In this document: positions 14,401 to 23,058 of the stretch, piece by piece
How the letters are laid out: each line of letters starts with the position of its first letter
Numbering within the stretch: position 1 is the stretch's first letter
NCBI RefSeq assembly: GCF_030056815.1
Contig: NZ_JASHKR010000028.1
Span: 1 to 46,846, forward strand
Length of the DNA stretch: 46,846 nt
Origin: Rhodococcus sp. IEGM 1379
GTDB lineage: Bacteria > Actinomycetota > Actinomycetes > Mycobacteriales > Mycobacteriaceae
Direction: 5' to 3'
Notes under the pieces: generated by a model
Told to the model about the DNA's origin: nothing
What the model saw: the letters and a program-made list of their open reading frames with translations, nothing else
The model's database searches: none
Program-made: the position numbers and the translations under genes

Positions 14401-14751
14401 TCACAGACAGGTCGAACAGCTCCGTCCACCCGGATTCCAGGCCGTATGAATGTCCGACATGGAATCCACTGTCGGGCAGGGGCCGTCGCAGGACCATCGA
14501 CCCCTTGTGGCGGCAGATCGTTCCGGTGGCTGCAGCCGCGCTCGCATACACCGTGCAGTAGTTCTCCGATTGGCGGCGGTACCGGGAGCAATCGCAGCGT
14601 TGATTCCGCGGTGGGGGGCAAGGTGGCCGAAGATCGGCGCAATACTGGCCGGACCTCCGCCTCCGTGGAGAACGAGGGCCGCTGGGCCGTCGCAGGCTTC
14701 GCCCATATGCAAGGGCACATCCGGATAGGGTTGGTAAGTAACGTGATTCAT
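14401..14751 (-). pseudogene. Alpha/beta hydrolase, N-terminal fragment
   Basis: The ATG at 14751 is preceded by AGGAG. The first 45 residues (NHVTYQPYPDVPLHMG, AALVLHGGGGPASIAPIFGHLA) are the start of an alpha/beta hydrolase with the HGGGG oxyanion motif. Beyond about residue 50 the sequence no longer fits the fold, and no GxSxG is present. It lies 100 bp downstream of the FMN reductase on the same strand and was probably its operon partner before truncation. Confidence 0.55.
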
Positions 14752-14851
14752 GAGTCGGACTCCTAGTGCTCCTGCGCGAATAGGAGACGACGACATCACG
14801 CGCGCGGCGCCATCCGTGACCGCGGATTGTCGGGGGGGTCGTCGCAAGGAT

Positions 14852-15400
14852 TCAGCTCCGGAGGGACAGCAACGCCGAAGACCAACCCTCCACCTTGTCG
14901 AACAGTTGTCGCAGAGTCTGCACATGCCGCCCCACCGCCAGAACCCCGTCGCCGGCGAAGTCCTCGAACAACGACAGCTCGACCTGCGGCATGACGTCGG
15001 CCATCCCGAGCACCCAACTGAGTACCCGCAACTGATCCAGCGACCGTGCTCCCCCGGCAACGCCGTACGCGACCAACCGATCGCCCCGCTCCGCGTGCAA
15101 GTGATCGAACGCATTCTTGAGAACGCCCGGAATCCCGTGGTTGCACTCCGGTGTGATCACCACGAACCCGTCGAACTCGCCGATCAGCGCAGCTTAATCG
15201 AGGGTTCTCGGATCGCTGTAGCGCCCTGCCATCGGCGGAACCGGCTCCTCCAGATGCGGAAGTTTGTGTTCGGCGAGGTCGATCAGCACATAGTCCGCCT
15301 CGCGGCCGGCGGCGTGTTCGAGTACCCAGTCCGCGACCACGACACCTTTCCGTCCGGTACGCGTCAATCCGAGTAAAACCCCGATTTCGAGTGTCTTCAC
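14852..15400 (-). pseudogene. NADPH-dependent FMN reductase interrupted by an in-frame TAA
   Basis: Two frames in the same register (15400-15194 and 15163-14852) together make one flavodoxin-like NAD(P)H:FMN reductase of about 182 aa. The first gives EIGVLLGLTRTGRKG (FMN phosphate loop). The second gives ITPECNHGIPGVLKNAFDHL and YGVAGGARSLDQLR. The only break is TAA at 15194-15196, after PRTLD and before AALIGEFDGF. The sequence on both sides is well preserved, so this is a recent nonsense mutation or a sequencing error. It is divergent from the FAD monooxygenase at 15545 and shares the operator region 15448-15478. Reduced flavin from such an enzyme often feeds monooxygenases. Confidence 0.75.
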
Positions 15401-15447
15401 AACGATTTCCTGTCAGTCCGAAAGTGGTCAACAGGATTCAAACATTT

Positions 15448-15478
15448 CACGAACATGTTCGCCGCGAACATGTTCGTG
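15448..15478. promoter_or_regulatory. Tandem TetR operator in the reductase/monooxygenase divergent region
   Basis: CACGAACATGTTCG (15448-15461) and CGAACATGTTCGTG (15465-15478) are each palindromic at the core and mirror each other across CCG. The same 18-bp palindrome, TCACGAACATGTTCGTGA, overlaps the tetR promoter at 16896-16913, which ties the two loci into one regulon. Confidence 0.75.
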
Positions 15479-15544
15479 ATAGTGTTGGTTCGACCCCGAA
15501 GAACGCCAACGCGCCGCAGCTCCCACATACCTGGAGGAACAAAA

Positions 15545-16699
15545 ATGACTGTTCATCACCCCATCGCCATCATCGGAGGCGGCCTCGGCGGCCTCACCAC
15601 CGCCCGCATCCTGCACGTCCACGGATACGACACCGCCGTGTTCGAACTCGAGGTCGATCGGGATGCTCGCGTTCAGGGCGGCATGCTCGACATCCATGAA
15701 CACAACGGCCAGAAAGCCATTCACGCCGCCGGACTGCATGAACAGTTCCTCGAGCTCGTTCACCACGGCGGCGAGGCAATGCGCATCCTCGACCGCGACG
15801 GTGTGGTGCATCGCGACGAGTCCGACAAAGGCACCTCCGGGCGCCCGGAGGTCGACCGCGGCCAACTGCGAGATCTGCTCATCGACTCACTCCCCGACGG
15901 CACGATCCGCTGGGGCCACAAAGTCGTCACAGTCCGCCCCGTCGAGACCGGCGCCGGCCGATACGAGGTCGAATTCGCCAACGGAGTCACCATCACCACT
16001 GATCTCCTGATCGGCGCCGACGGCGCCTGGTCGAAAGTTCGCCCGATCGTCTCCGACGAGCGCCCCATCTACAGCGGAATCTCGTTCATCGAGGTAGATC
16101 TCCACGATGCCGACAACAAGCACCCTGCTGAGGCGGCGATCATGGGCACCGGGATGCTCTTCGCCCTCGGCGGCGACACTGGCATCTTCGGTCACCGCGA
16201 AGGCGACGGCAGCCTGCACGTCTACCTTGGTCACCGCGCCGACGAACACTGGGTTGACACCATCGACTTTCACGACACCCCAACATCGAAGGCCGCCATC
16301 CTCGAACTCCTCGACGGCTGGGACAACTCCCTCCGAGGATTCATCGAGAACGCAGACACATCCCTCACCCCGCGCCGAATTCACGCCCTGCCCGTCGGCC
16401 ACTCGTGGGAACGGATTCCTGGAGTCACGCTGGTGGGCGATGCCGCGCACGTGATGTCGCCATTCGCGGGTGAGGGCGCGAATCTGGCCATGTACGACGG
16501 CGCCCGGCTCGCCGAAGCCATCGCCGCACATCGCGGTAATACCGAAGCCGCGCTGGCGGCATACGAAACTGAACTGTTCCCTCGAAGCGCCGACGCGGCC
16601 CGCGAGTCCGCCGAGTCCCTCGAAGTCATCTTCGCCCTCGACGCCCCCAAGGGACTCGTCGAAATGTTCGAGGCCTTCGACAACATACCGGCACAGTAA
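15545..16699 (+). CDS. FAD-dependent monooxygenase, TetX-like
   Basis: The 384-aa class A flavoprotein monooxygenase has a GGGLGG dinucleotide motif at residues 11-16, a GGMLDIH substrate/FAD segment and GRPEVDRGQLRDLL. The GD motif is VTLVGDAAHVMSPFAGEGANLA. This order is shared by TetX-type tetracycline destructases and many actinobacterial aromatic hydroxylases; the true substrate is unknown. ATG 15545 follows a strong GGAGG. The tandem operator upstream and the tetR gene downstream (16925), with the same operator, indicate control by that regulator. A broken FMN reductase lies divergently. Confidence 0.9.
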   Translation: MTVHHPIAIIGGGLGGLTTARILHVHGYDTAVFELEVDRDARVQGGMLDIHEHNGQKAIHAAGLHEQFLELVHHGGEAMRILDRDGVVHRDESDKGTSGRPEVDRGQLRDLLIDSLPDGTIRWGHKVVTVRPVETGAGRYEVEFANGVTITTDLLIGADGAWSKVRPIVSDERPIYSGISFIEVDLHDADNKHPAEAAIMGTGMLFALGGDTGIFGHREGDGSLHVYLGHRADEHWVDTIDFHDTPTSKAAILELLDGWDNSLRGFIENADTSLTPRRIHALPVGHSWERIPGVTLVGDAAHVMSPFAGEGANLAMYDGARLAEAIAAHRGNTEAALAAYETELFPRSADAARESAESLEVIFALDAPKGLVEMFEAFDNIPAQ

Positions 16700-16895
16700 G
16701 CCTCAGAGCCACCGATCCCGAGCACGACCGGCTGAACCCACCCATGCCTCTACTCTCCGGAATTACAGTCCGCAGAGCAGAGGCATAGAGTGACCAAACA
16801 TCTTGATTCTCAACATTTTTCGCGATATTTGGCACCCATGACTCCGCCGCGAGTTCAGACGTTGCCGCATAGCCCAGCCGACCACTTTTCGTTCG

Positions 16896-16913
16896 TCACG
16901 AACATGTTCGTGA
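16896..16913. promoter_or_regulatory. TetR operator at the tetR promoter (18-bp palindrome)
   Basis: TCACGAACATGTTCGTGA is a perfect palindrome ending 11 bases before the tetR start. It is identical in core to the pair at 15448-15478. Binding here would autorepress tetR. Confidence 0.75.
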
Positions 16914-16924
16914 TATTCTTAGGG

Positions 16925-17605
16925 ATGCCCCAACCACCCGCCAGGCCGCTCAGTCGCCGCGAACGACCAGCCAAACCGGCCCTGACCCGCGCCGGCATCA
17001 TCGCCGCCGGATTAGCCATTCTCGAATCCGAGGGAATCGACAAGGTCACCATGCGCCGGATCGCCGCCGCACTGGATACGGGGGCGGCCTCGTTGTACGT
17101 CTACGTTCAGAACACCGCGGATCTGCACGCGCAACTTCTCGACGAACTACTTGCCGATGTTCGACCGCCAGCAGAAGGTGACTGGCGGACCCGACTCATG
17201 AAACTCCTCGACAGTTTCTCCGACGTTCTCTTCGCCCACCCGGAGATCGCCCGAATCTCGATGTCGACCCAGACGTCCGGACCCAACTATCTCCGGCTCG
17301 TCGACGCGATCCTCGGCCTACTCCGCGAGGGCGGAGTATCCGACAAGCAGGCAGCCTGGGGTGTGGATTGCCTACTCGCCTACCCGACCTTCATTGCAGC
17401 AGAACAAGGCTCACGGACGAAGGCACAACGAGCCACCAAACCGGATCTCGCTGATCTGGCTACCAGTATTTCATCCGCCGACCCGGACGTTCTCCCGAAC
17501 GTCGCTGCTGTCGGCCTCGACATCGTCAGCGGATCTCCCGAGGAGCGCCGGCGTTGGGGTATTGCCGCACTGATCACAGGGATCGAACAAACACCTCGTA
17601 GCTGA
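16925..17605 (+). CDS. TetR-family regulator of the FAD monooxygenase
   Basis: The 226-aa protein has a basic N-terminal arm (RPLSRRERPAKPALTRAGI), an HTH at about residues 25-70 (GIDKVTMRRIAAALDTGAASLYVYV) and a TetR_C-type helical domain. ATG 16925 lies just after the operator, so transcription may be almost leaderless. The frame extends upstream to GTG 16790, but that would put the operator inside the coding region. The operator shared with the monooxygenase promoter 1.4 kb away identifies the likely target. Confidence 0.85.
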   Translation: MPQPPARPLSRRERPAKPALTRAGIIAAGLAILESEGIDKVTMRRIAAALDTGAASLYVYVQNTADLHAQLLDELLADVRPPAEGDWRTRLMKLLDSFSDVLFAHPEIARISMSTQTSGPNYLRLVDAILGLLREGGVSDKQAAWGVDCLLAYPTFIAAEQGSRTKAQRATKPDLADLATSISSADPDVLPNVAAVGLDIVSGSPEERRRWGIAALITGIEQTPRS

Positions 17606-17828
17606 GGAAGTATCGCCGTCAGCTTTTGTCGCGGAAACGTAAGTGCCGCCACATATCCGACGAAACGTATCTACGAGTCCCATGCCTCATCTCGACGTTC
17701 TAACACTGCGGGTCGCACCGTGTAGACACGCCACGCCCAGCTGCGACCACGATCGGCGGCATCTTCCTTCGTACACGCCCGCAGCGCGGGTGCTCGATCA
17801 CCGATATCGTCCGGACAGTGCTGCGAAG

Positions 17829-17957
17829 GGCACTGTCACGCTACGCAATCAAGCGCTCAGTGTGGTCGATCCGTGCTCGGAAACCTCCTGTTCACGTGTG
17901 ACTCATGAGGCTGGTGGGATTTTAGGAAGGCGCCGAATCGATTAACGTGACAGTGCC
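17829..17957. mobile_element. MITE-like element, copy B (129 bp)
   Basis: GGCACTGTCACG at 17829 and TTAACGTGACAGTGCC ending 17957 bound an interior nearly identical to 4962-5089: same CAATCAAGCGCT, GTGGTCGATCCGTGCTCGG and AGGCTGGTGGGATTTTAGGA blocks, a few substitutions and one extra A. No transposase gene is attached. It is inserted in the 3' part of a minus-strand gene. The flanking octamers CTGCGAAG and ATCGAGCA differ, so no target duplication is visible. Confidence 0.8.
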
Positions 17958-18182
17958 ATCGAGCACCTGGAGTCGCTCCTCTTCACTCAACAGGATCGAC
18001 AACGGTGAGTGGTTCCGTATCTCGCAGGCGTGCTCGTCGTCGGATTCGACAACGGCGTGGACGGCCTCGATGTCGTTGTCGTCAACGATGCGCTCCCATT
18101 GATCGAGGCAGCGACGCAACGATTTTCCGGTGACACGACTGCGGATACTCTGCACTTTTTCTCGCACACGAGCGGCGTTCAC
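17922..18182 (-). pseudogene. Hypothetical protein truncated by MITE-like element
   Basis: From GTG 18182 the frame encodes a charged helical protein (VNAARVREKVQSIRSRVTGK, LDQWERIVDDNDIEAVHAVV, SILLSEEERLQVL). It runs into the end of the 129-bp element at 17957 and stops inside it at 17922 after the foreign tail GTVTLIDSAPS. I recognise no family. The 75 native residues look like real coding sequence, and the natural C-terminus has been lost. Confidence 0.5.
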
Positions 18183-18330
18183 CGAATGTTGTTCACGCTC
18201 GATTTTTCGAGAACAGCGGCCTGCAGAAGTCTGCCGGACGAGTCGGTTGCCCGGAGGGTTCGGATATCTGTGATCCAGATGCATCAGATGGCGAGAGGCA
18301 GAATCACACCCTCGCCACCGCCGGAGCGAG

Positions 18331-19839
<1,509 letters not shown>

Positions 19840-19850
19840 AGCCGAGCAGT

Positions 19851-19891
19851 ATTCGTGCCCCGGCGGGCTATCGCTCCGCCAGGGCACGAAT
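19851..19891 (+). terminator. Terminator hairpin after the hydrolase gene
   Basis: ATTCGTGCCC-GGCGG pairs with CCGCC-GGGCACGAAT with a single bulged base on each side and a short loop. It starts 11 bases after the hydrolase stop. Confidence 0.65.
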
Positions 19892-20086
19892 GTATGAAGC
19901 GCCGCGAATGCCGGTGTCCTTCAAGGGTGCCCGGCGGCAACCGAACCGTCCCCCGGGCGGTTGTCGTGTGGTGGCAGAGTACGTCTCGCAGTCTCAACCC
20001 CCTCGAGATGACGCCTCCGCGTTTACAGGTGTTCGGTGGTGCGCAGGGAAGCAATCGAGCGTATCGCATGGGGAGGGCTGAGCCGC

Positions 20087-20284
20087 ATGACCACTGCACA
20101 CAAGGTCACCACACACACTGCGGCACGCGGTGTCGAAGAGTCCATCCAGTTCGCGACCGCAGGTGTTCGCCTCGCCGGCGGCACGGTCACCGAAGCTGAC
20201 AAAGCCGCAACCCGTCGGGTGCTCACCGGGGTGAGCACGGCGGAACAAGAGTTGACGGCGTTCCGCCAGGAACTCGAACTCTAA
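20087..20284 (+). CDS. VbhA-family antitoxin (orphaned)
   Basis: The 65-aa protein from ATG 20087, behind GGGGAGGG, has the three-helix outline of VbhA-type antitoxins that inhibit Fic AMP-transferases. It carries the core SIQFATAGVRLAGG-TVTEAD and a second helix pair ending STAEQELTAFRQELEL. As I recall the Bartonella motif (S-x-x-x-E-G), the inhibitory Ser and Glu are here Gly and Ala. The Fic gene starts 6 bp downstream but is destroyed by a frameshift, a stop and a deletion, so this antitoxin has no intact local toxin. Confidence 0.7.
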   Translation: MTTAHKVTTHTAARGVEESIQFATAGVRLAGGTVTEADKAATRRVLTGVSTAEQELTAFRQELEL

Positions 20285-20290
20285 CGTCTA

Positions 20291-20866
20291 TTGCCTGCGA
20301 AAACTTCACAGTTCCGTTCCTGGGATGATTACTTCATCCCAGGAACAACTGTTTTACGGAACAATCTGGTCAGTGCTGCGCAGCCGTACGGGACCACGGA
20401 CGCGGAGAAGTTGCGGCGCTTCGAGGAACGCGCGGCACCTATCCGGATAAGTGAACTCAACCAGCGGCCGATCCTGGGAAAAGTCCGATTACGACCACCT
20501 CAAAGCCGTCCACAAGGCTCTGTTCGCCGATGTATACGAGTGGGCTGGCCAGGAACGCACAGGACCGTTGAGTCAGATGAGCAAAAGCGGTCCTGACGTG
20601 GTGAACTTCGCACCGGGTGACCCGAATGCTCCGATGGTCAACTACGGCTACTACCCCGCCCCCGCAATCGCTGACGCCGCGAACCTGTAATTGCGGCGGC
20701 TCGCCAAACAGCCACGAGAACAGATCGCCTCGAGACTGTGCTGGGCAAGGTGCTCACCGAGATCGAGCAGCCGGCGATATCCCTCTCGACTCCGAAGCTC
20801 ACCGCGATCGAACGTCTGGCACTCAGACGCGCACATACACCCTCCGAGGACGAATTCCAGATATAA
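20291..20866 (+). pseudogene. Fic-domain AMP-transferase toxin, destroyed
   Basis: From TTG 20291 the N-terminus (FRSWDDYFIPGTTVLRNNL, EKLRRFEERAAPIR) matches Fic proteins that open with a YxxPGTxVLxN motif. A single-base insertion near GGGAAAA (20477-20483) shifts the frame, after which YDHLKAVHKALFADVYEWAGQ is read. TAA 20688-20690 replaces a probable CAA inside AIADAANL-LRRLAK. The catalytic HPFxxGNGR loop is missing entirely, and a different frame gives a C-terminal piece (KVLTEIEQPAISLSTPKLTA) ending at TAA 20864-20866. Three independent lesions show the toxin is dead. Confidence 0.8.
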
Positions 20867-20871
20867 AGCCC

Positions 20872-21030
20872 TCAGTCCACTCCCCAAGCAAAAGCAGCAA
20901 CGACACCGGCGCCCAACCCGAGAATGCAATCTTTGGAATCGAGCCGCTTCTGGCCCCGGACAAGCGCGGACGCGCTACCGACGGCAATGACGATGAGAAC
21001 CCAGATGACGATCTTGGTTATTGGCATCAT
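20872..21030 (-). CDS. Possible small membrane protein (52 aa)
   Basis: ATG 21030 (or the adjacent ATG 21027) opens a 52-codon frame with a first hydrophobic helix (IVIWVLIVIAVGSASALV), a charged loop (RGQKRLDSKD) and a second hydrophobic segment (CILGLGAGVVAAFAWGV). This is a plausible hairpin of two membrane spans with a positive loop. The ribosome-binding site is weak and no family is recognised. It starts 6 bases beyond the end of the Fic remnant, on the opposite strand. Confidence 0.35.
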   Translation of the reverse strand: MMPITKIVIWVLIVIAVGSASALVRGQKRLDSKDCILGLGAGVVAAFAWGVD

Positions 21031-21194
21031 GCCGCGCAGGGAACATTAATCTCCCGGGGACCCGCAAGGGGATGTGGATGCGACCGCCGCCGATCATGGA
21101 TGGCACGGTTCGGCTACCGCGGTTTTCCCGCAGTACCCAGGTACTGCTGACCAAGGTACAGACGGGACCGTAGTCCGCTGTGCATGTGGTGAAA

Positions 21195-21227
21195 CCTGCC
21201 TAGCCTTTTCGGTATGCGAAAGGCAGG
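21195..21227 (+). promoter_or_regulatory. Hairpin covering the ribosome-binding site of the ABC gene
   Basis: CCTGCC (21195) pairs with GGCAGG (ending 21227) and TTTTCG with CGAAA around GTATG, leaving a TAGCC bulge. The right arm contains the AAGGCAGG region just before ATG 21231, so the stem could hide the ribosome-binding site or serve as an operator. Confidence 0.35.
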
Positions 21228-21230
21228 ATC

Positions 21231-22160
21231 ATGATCACAGCAGAGGCGCTCACGAAGCGCTACGGCAACAAGGTCGCCGTCGACTCGATCGACTTCACGG
21301 TTAGACCAGGTCAGGTGACAGGATTCCTCGGCCCGAATGGGGCGGGTAAGTCCACGACGATGAGGATGATCGTCGGTCTCGACCGGCCGACCGATGGCAG
21401 GGTCGAAGTGAACGGACGTCCTTACCATGAACACTGTGCGCCGCTGAGAGAGGTCGGCGTGCTGCTCGATGCGAAGGCCGCTCATCGGGGACGCACGGCC
21501 TACAAGCACCTGCTCTCGATCGCGGCAACGCATGGTATCGGTGCTTCCCGAGTTCGCGAGGTCATCGGCCTGGCGGGCCTCGACTCCGTCGCCGGAAAAC
21601 GCATCGGGGGGTTCTCACTCGGGATGGGTCAACGACTGGGTATCGCCACTGCCCTGATCGGCGATCCAGCAACGATCATTCTCGACGAACCGGTAAATGG
21701 TCTTGATCCCGAGGGAGTTCGATGGGTGAGGACGCTCATGCGAAGCCTGGCCGCAGAGGGGCGCACCGTGCTGCTGTCCTCGCACCTCATGAGCGAGATG
21801 GCACTGACCGCAGACCGGCTCATCGTGATCGGACGTGGCAGGATCCTGGCCGACGACCCCATCGACGATGTCATCTCGGGGGCTACCCGTTCGGTGACCC
21901 GCGTCCGCACACGGGAGCCAGAACGCCTGATGGCAACGATCGCGGGACCTGGCATCGTCGTCTCGATACTGTCCGATGGTGCCATCGAGATTTCGGGTCT
22001 GACCGCTGAACAGGTTGCAATGGCTGCGTCCAAAGCCGGCATCGTCCTGCATGAGGTCGCATCGCTGAAAGGTTCCCTCGAAGATGCCTATCTTGCACTC
22101 ACCGCCGGAGAAGTCGAATACCGCTCATCAATCGCAATGCGGACAGGAGCGGACGGATGA
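21231..22160 (+). CDS. ABC transporter ATP-binding protein (DrrA/BcrA type)
   Basis: The 309-aa nucleotide-binding subunit has Walker A GPNGAGKST at about residues 34-42, a signature loop FSLGMGQR near 128 (usual LSGGQ replaced, as in many DrrA-like proteins), Walker B TIILDEP near 147 and the H-loop SSHLMSE. A C-terminal extension of about 90 residues follows, typical of antibiotic-export ATPases. The stop overlaps the permease start (ATGA-type, 22157-22160), showing coupling. With the permease it should form an exporter for a peptide or drug, apparently controlled by the adjacent two-component system. Confidence 0.92.
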   Translation: MITAEALTKRYGNKVAVDSIDFTVRPGQVTGFLGPNGAGKSTTMRMIVGLDRPTDGRVEVNGRPYHEHCAPLREVGVLLDAKAAHRGRTAYKHLLSIAATHGIGASRVREVIGLAGLDSVAGKRIGGFSLGMGQRLGIATALIGDPATIILDEPVNGLDPEGVRWVRTLMRSLAAEGRTVLLSSHLMSEMALTADRLIVIGRGRILADDPIDDVISGATRSVTRVRTREPERLMATIAGPGIVVSILSDGAIEISGLTAEQVAMAASKAGIVLHEVASLKGSLEDAYLALTAGEVEYRSSIAMRTGADG

Positions 22161-23002
22161 ACGCGTTCAAGAGACAGCGCACTACCTCTGTAAAGGGTCA
22201 CGATCGCCTGAGCTTCACCCACGTCGTACGTTCGGAGCTCATCAAATTCACGAGTCTTCGTTCGACAGTCTGCCTCTTGATCGCGATCGTCGTGTTCGGA
22301 CTCGGCGTGAGTGTCGCGTTAGGTTTAACCGTGCAAGATGCCGGATTGCCTGATGGGCCCTCGATAGGTTTCATGCTCGACCAGGTCACGATCGGAACGA
22401 TCCTGTTCGGGCAACTCATTGCCGGAGTTCTCGGAGTGCTCGCGATCAGCGGCGAATATTCGAGCGGAACAATTCAATCGACGCTGATCGCCGTCCCGTC
22501 GCGGGTGACCGTGCTTGTTGCGAAAGCAGTCGTGCTCTTCCTCACCGTGACGGCAACCGCCCTCATCGCGATGTTCGGTTCCTGGGCAATAACACACCCG
22601 ATGTTTGCAGCCTTCGACGTCGAGATCGGACTGGAAGCTCCCGGCGTGGTGTTCGCCCTCATCGGCGGAGCCGTGTACGTCGGTCTTTCGGCTGCCCTCG
22701 GTTTGGGTATCGGGACTTTGGTGCGTTCTGTCGCGGCCGGGGTCGCAACTGTTATCTCAGCGATTCTTCTGCTTCCGATCGTCCTGTCCGTGCTCCCAGC
22801 GTCATCACTGGTCAGAAACCTTCACCTCCTCACAATGTCGAAGGCCGGCGACGCCATGGCCGGCGTCGCTAATGCCGACGGAGTGTTCGTAGATCTCGCA
22901 AACGGATATGTCAGCGCGGCTGCCGGTTGGACCGTCGCAACTCTCTGGGCCGGTGTCTTCCTCATACTCGGAGCCGTCCTGATTCGTCGGAGGGACGCCT
23001 AA
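22157..23002 (+). CDS. ABC-2 type permease
   Basis: The 281-aa membrane subunit has six predicted hydrophobic segments. The first follows a cytoplasmic RSELIKFTSLRSTV motif characteristic of ABC-2 exporters of the BcrB/LtnE kind. A GxxxISGEYSSGTIQSTL loop lies after the second span and the last span ends in RRRDA. It forms the channel with the ATPase encoded immediately upstream. Confidence 0.9.
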   Translation: MNAFKRQRTTSVKGHDRLSFTHVVRSELIKFTSLRSTVCLLIAIVVFGLGVSVALGLTVQDAGLPDGPSIGFMLDQVTIGTILFGQLIAGVLGVLAISGEYSSGTIQSTLIAVPSRVTVLVAKAVVLFLTVTATALIAMFGSWAITHPMFAAFDVEIGLEAPGVVFALIGGAVYVGLSAALGLGIGTLVRSVAAGVATVISAILLLPIVLSVLPASSLVRNLHLLTMSKAGDAMAGVANADGVFVDLANGYVSAAAGWTVATLWAGVFLILGAVLIRRRDA

Positions 23003-23058
23003 TTCTCTCGCAAGCCGATCCCAGCCCCCACCACCCTCGCCGCCGACGCCTCTGGCTC

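Noticed and set aside
14796..15431. Alternative 211-codon frame over the FMN reductase
   Set aside because: It is Arg/Gly-rich shadow sequence. The reductase reading in two in-register halves matches a known fold.
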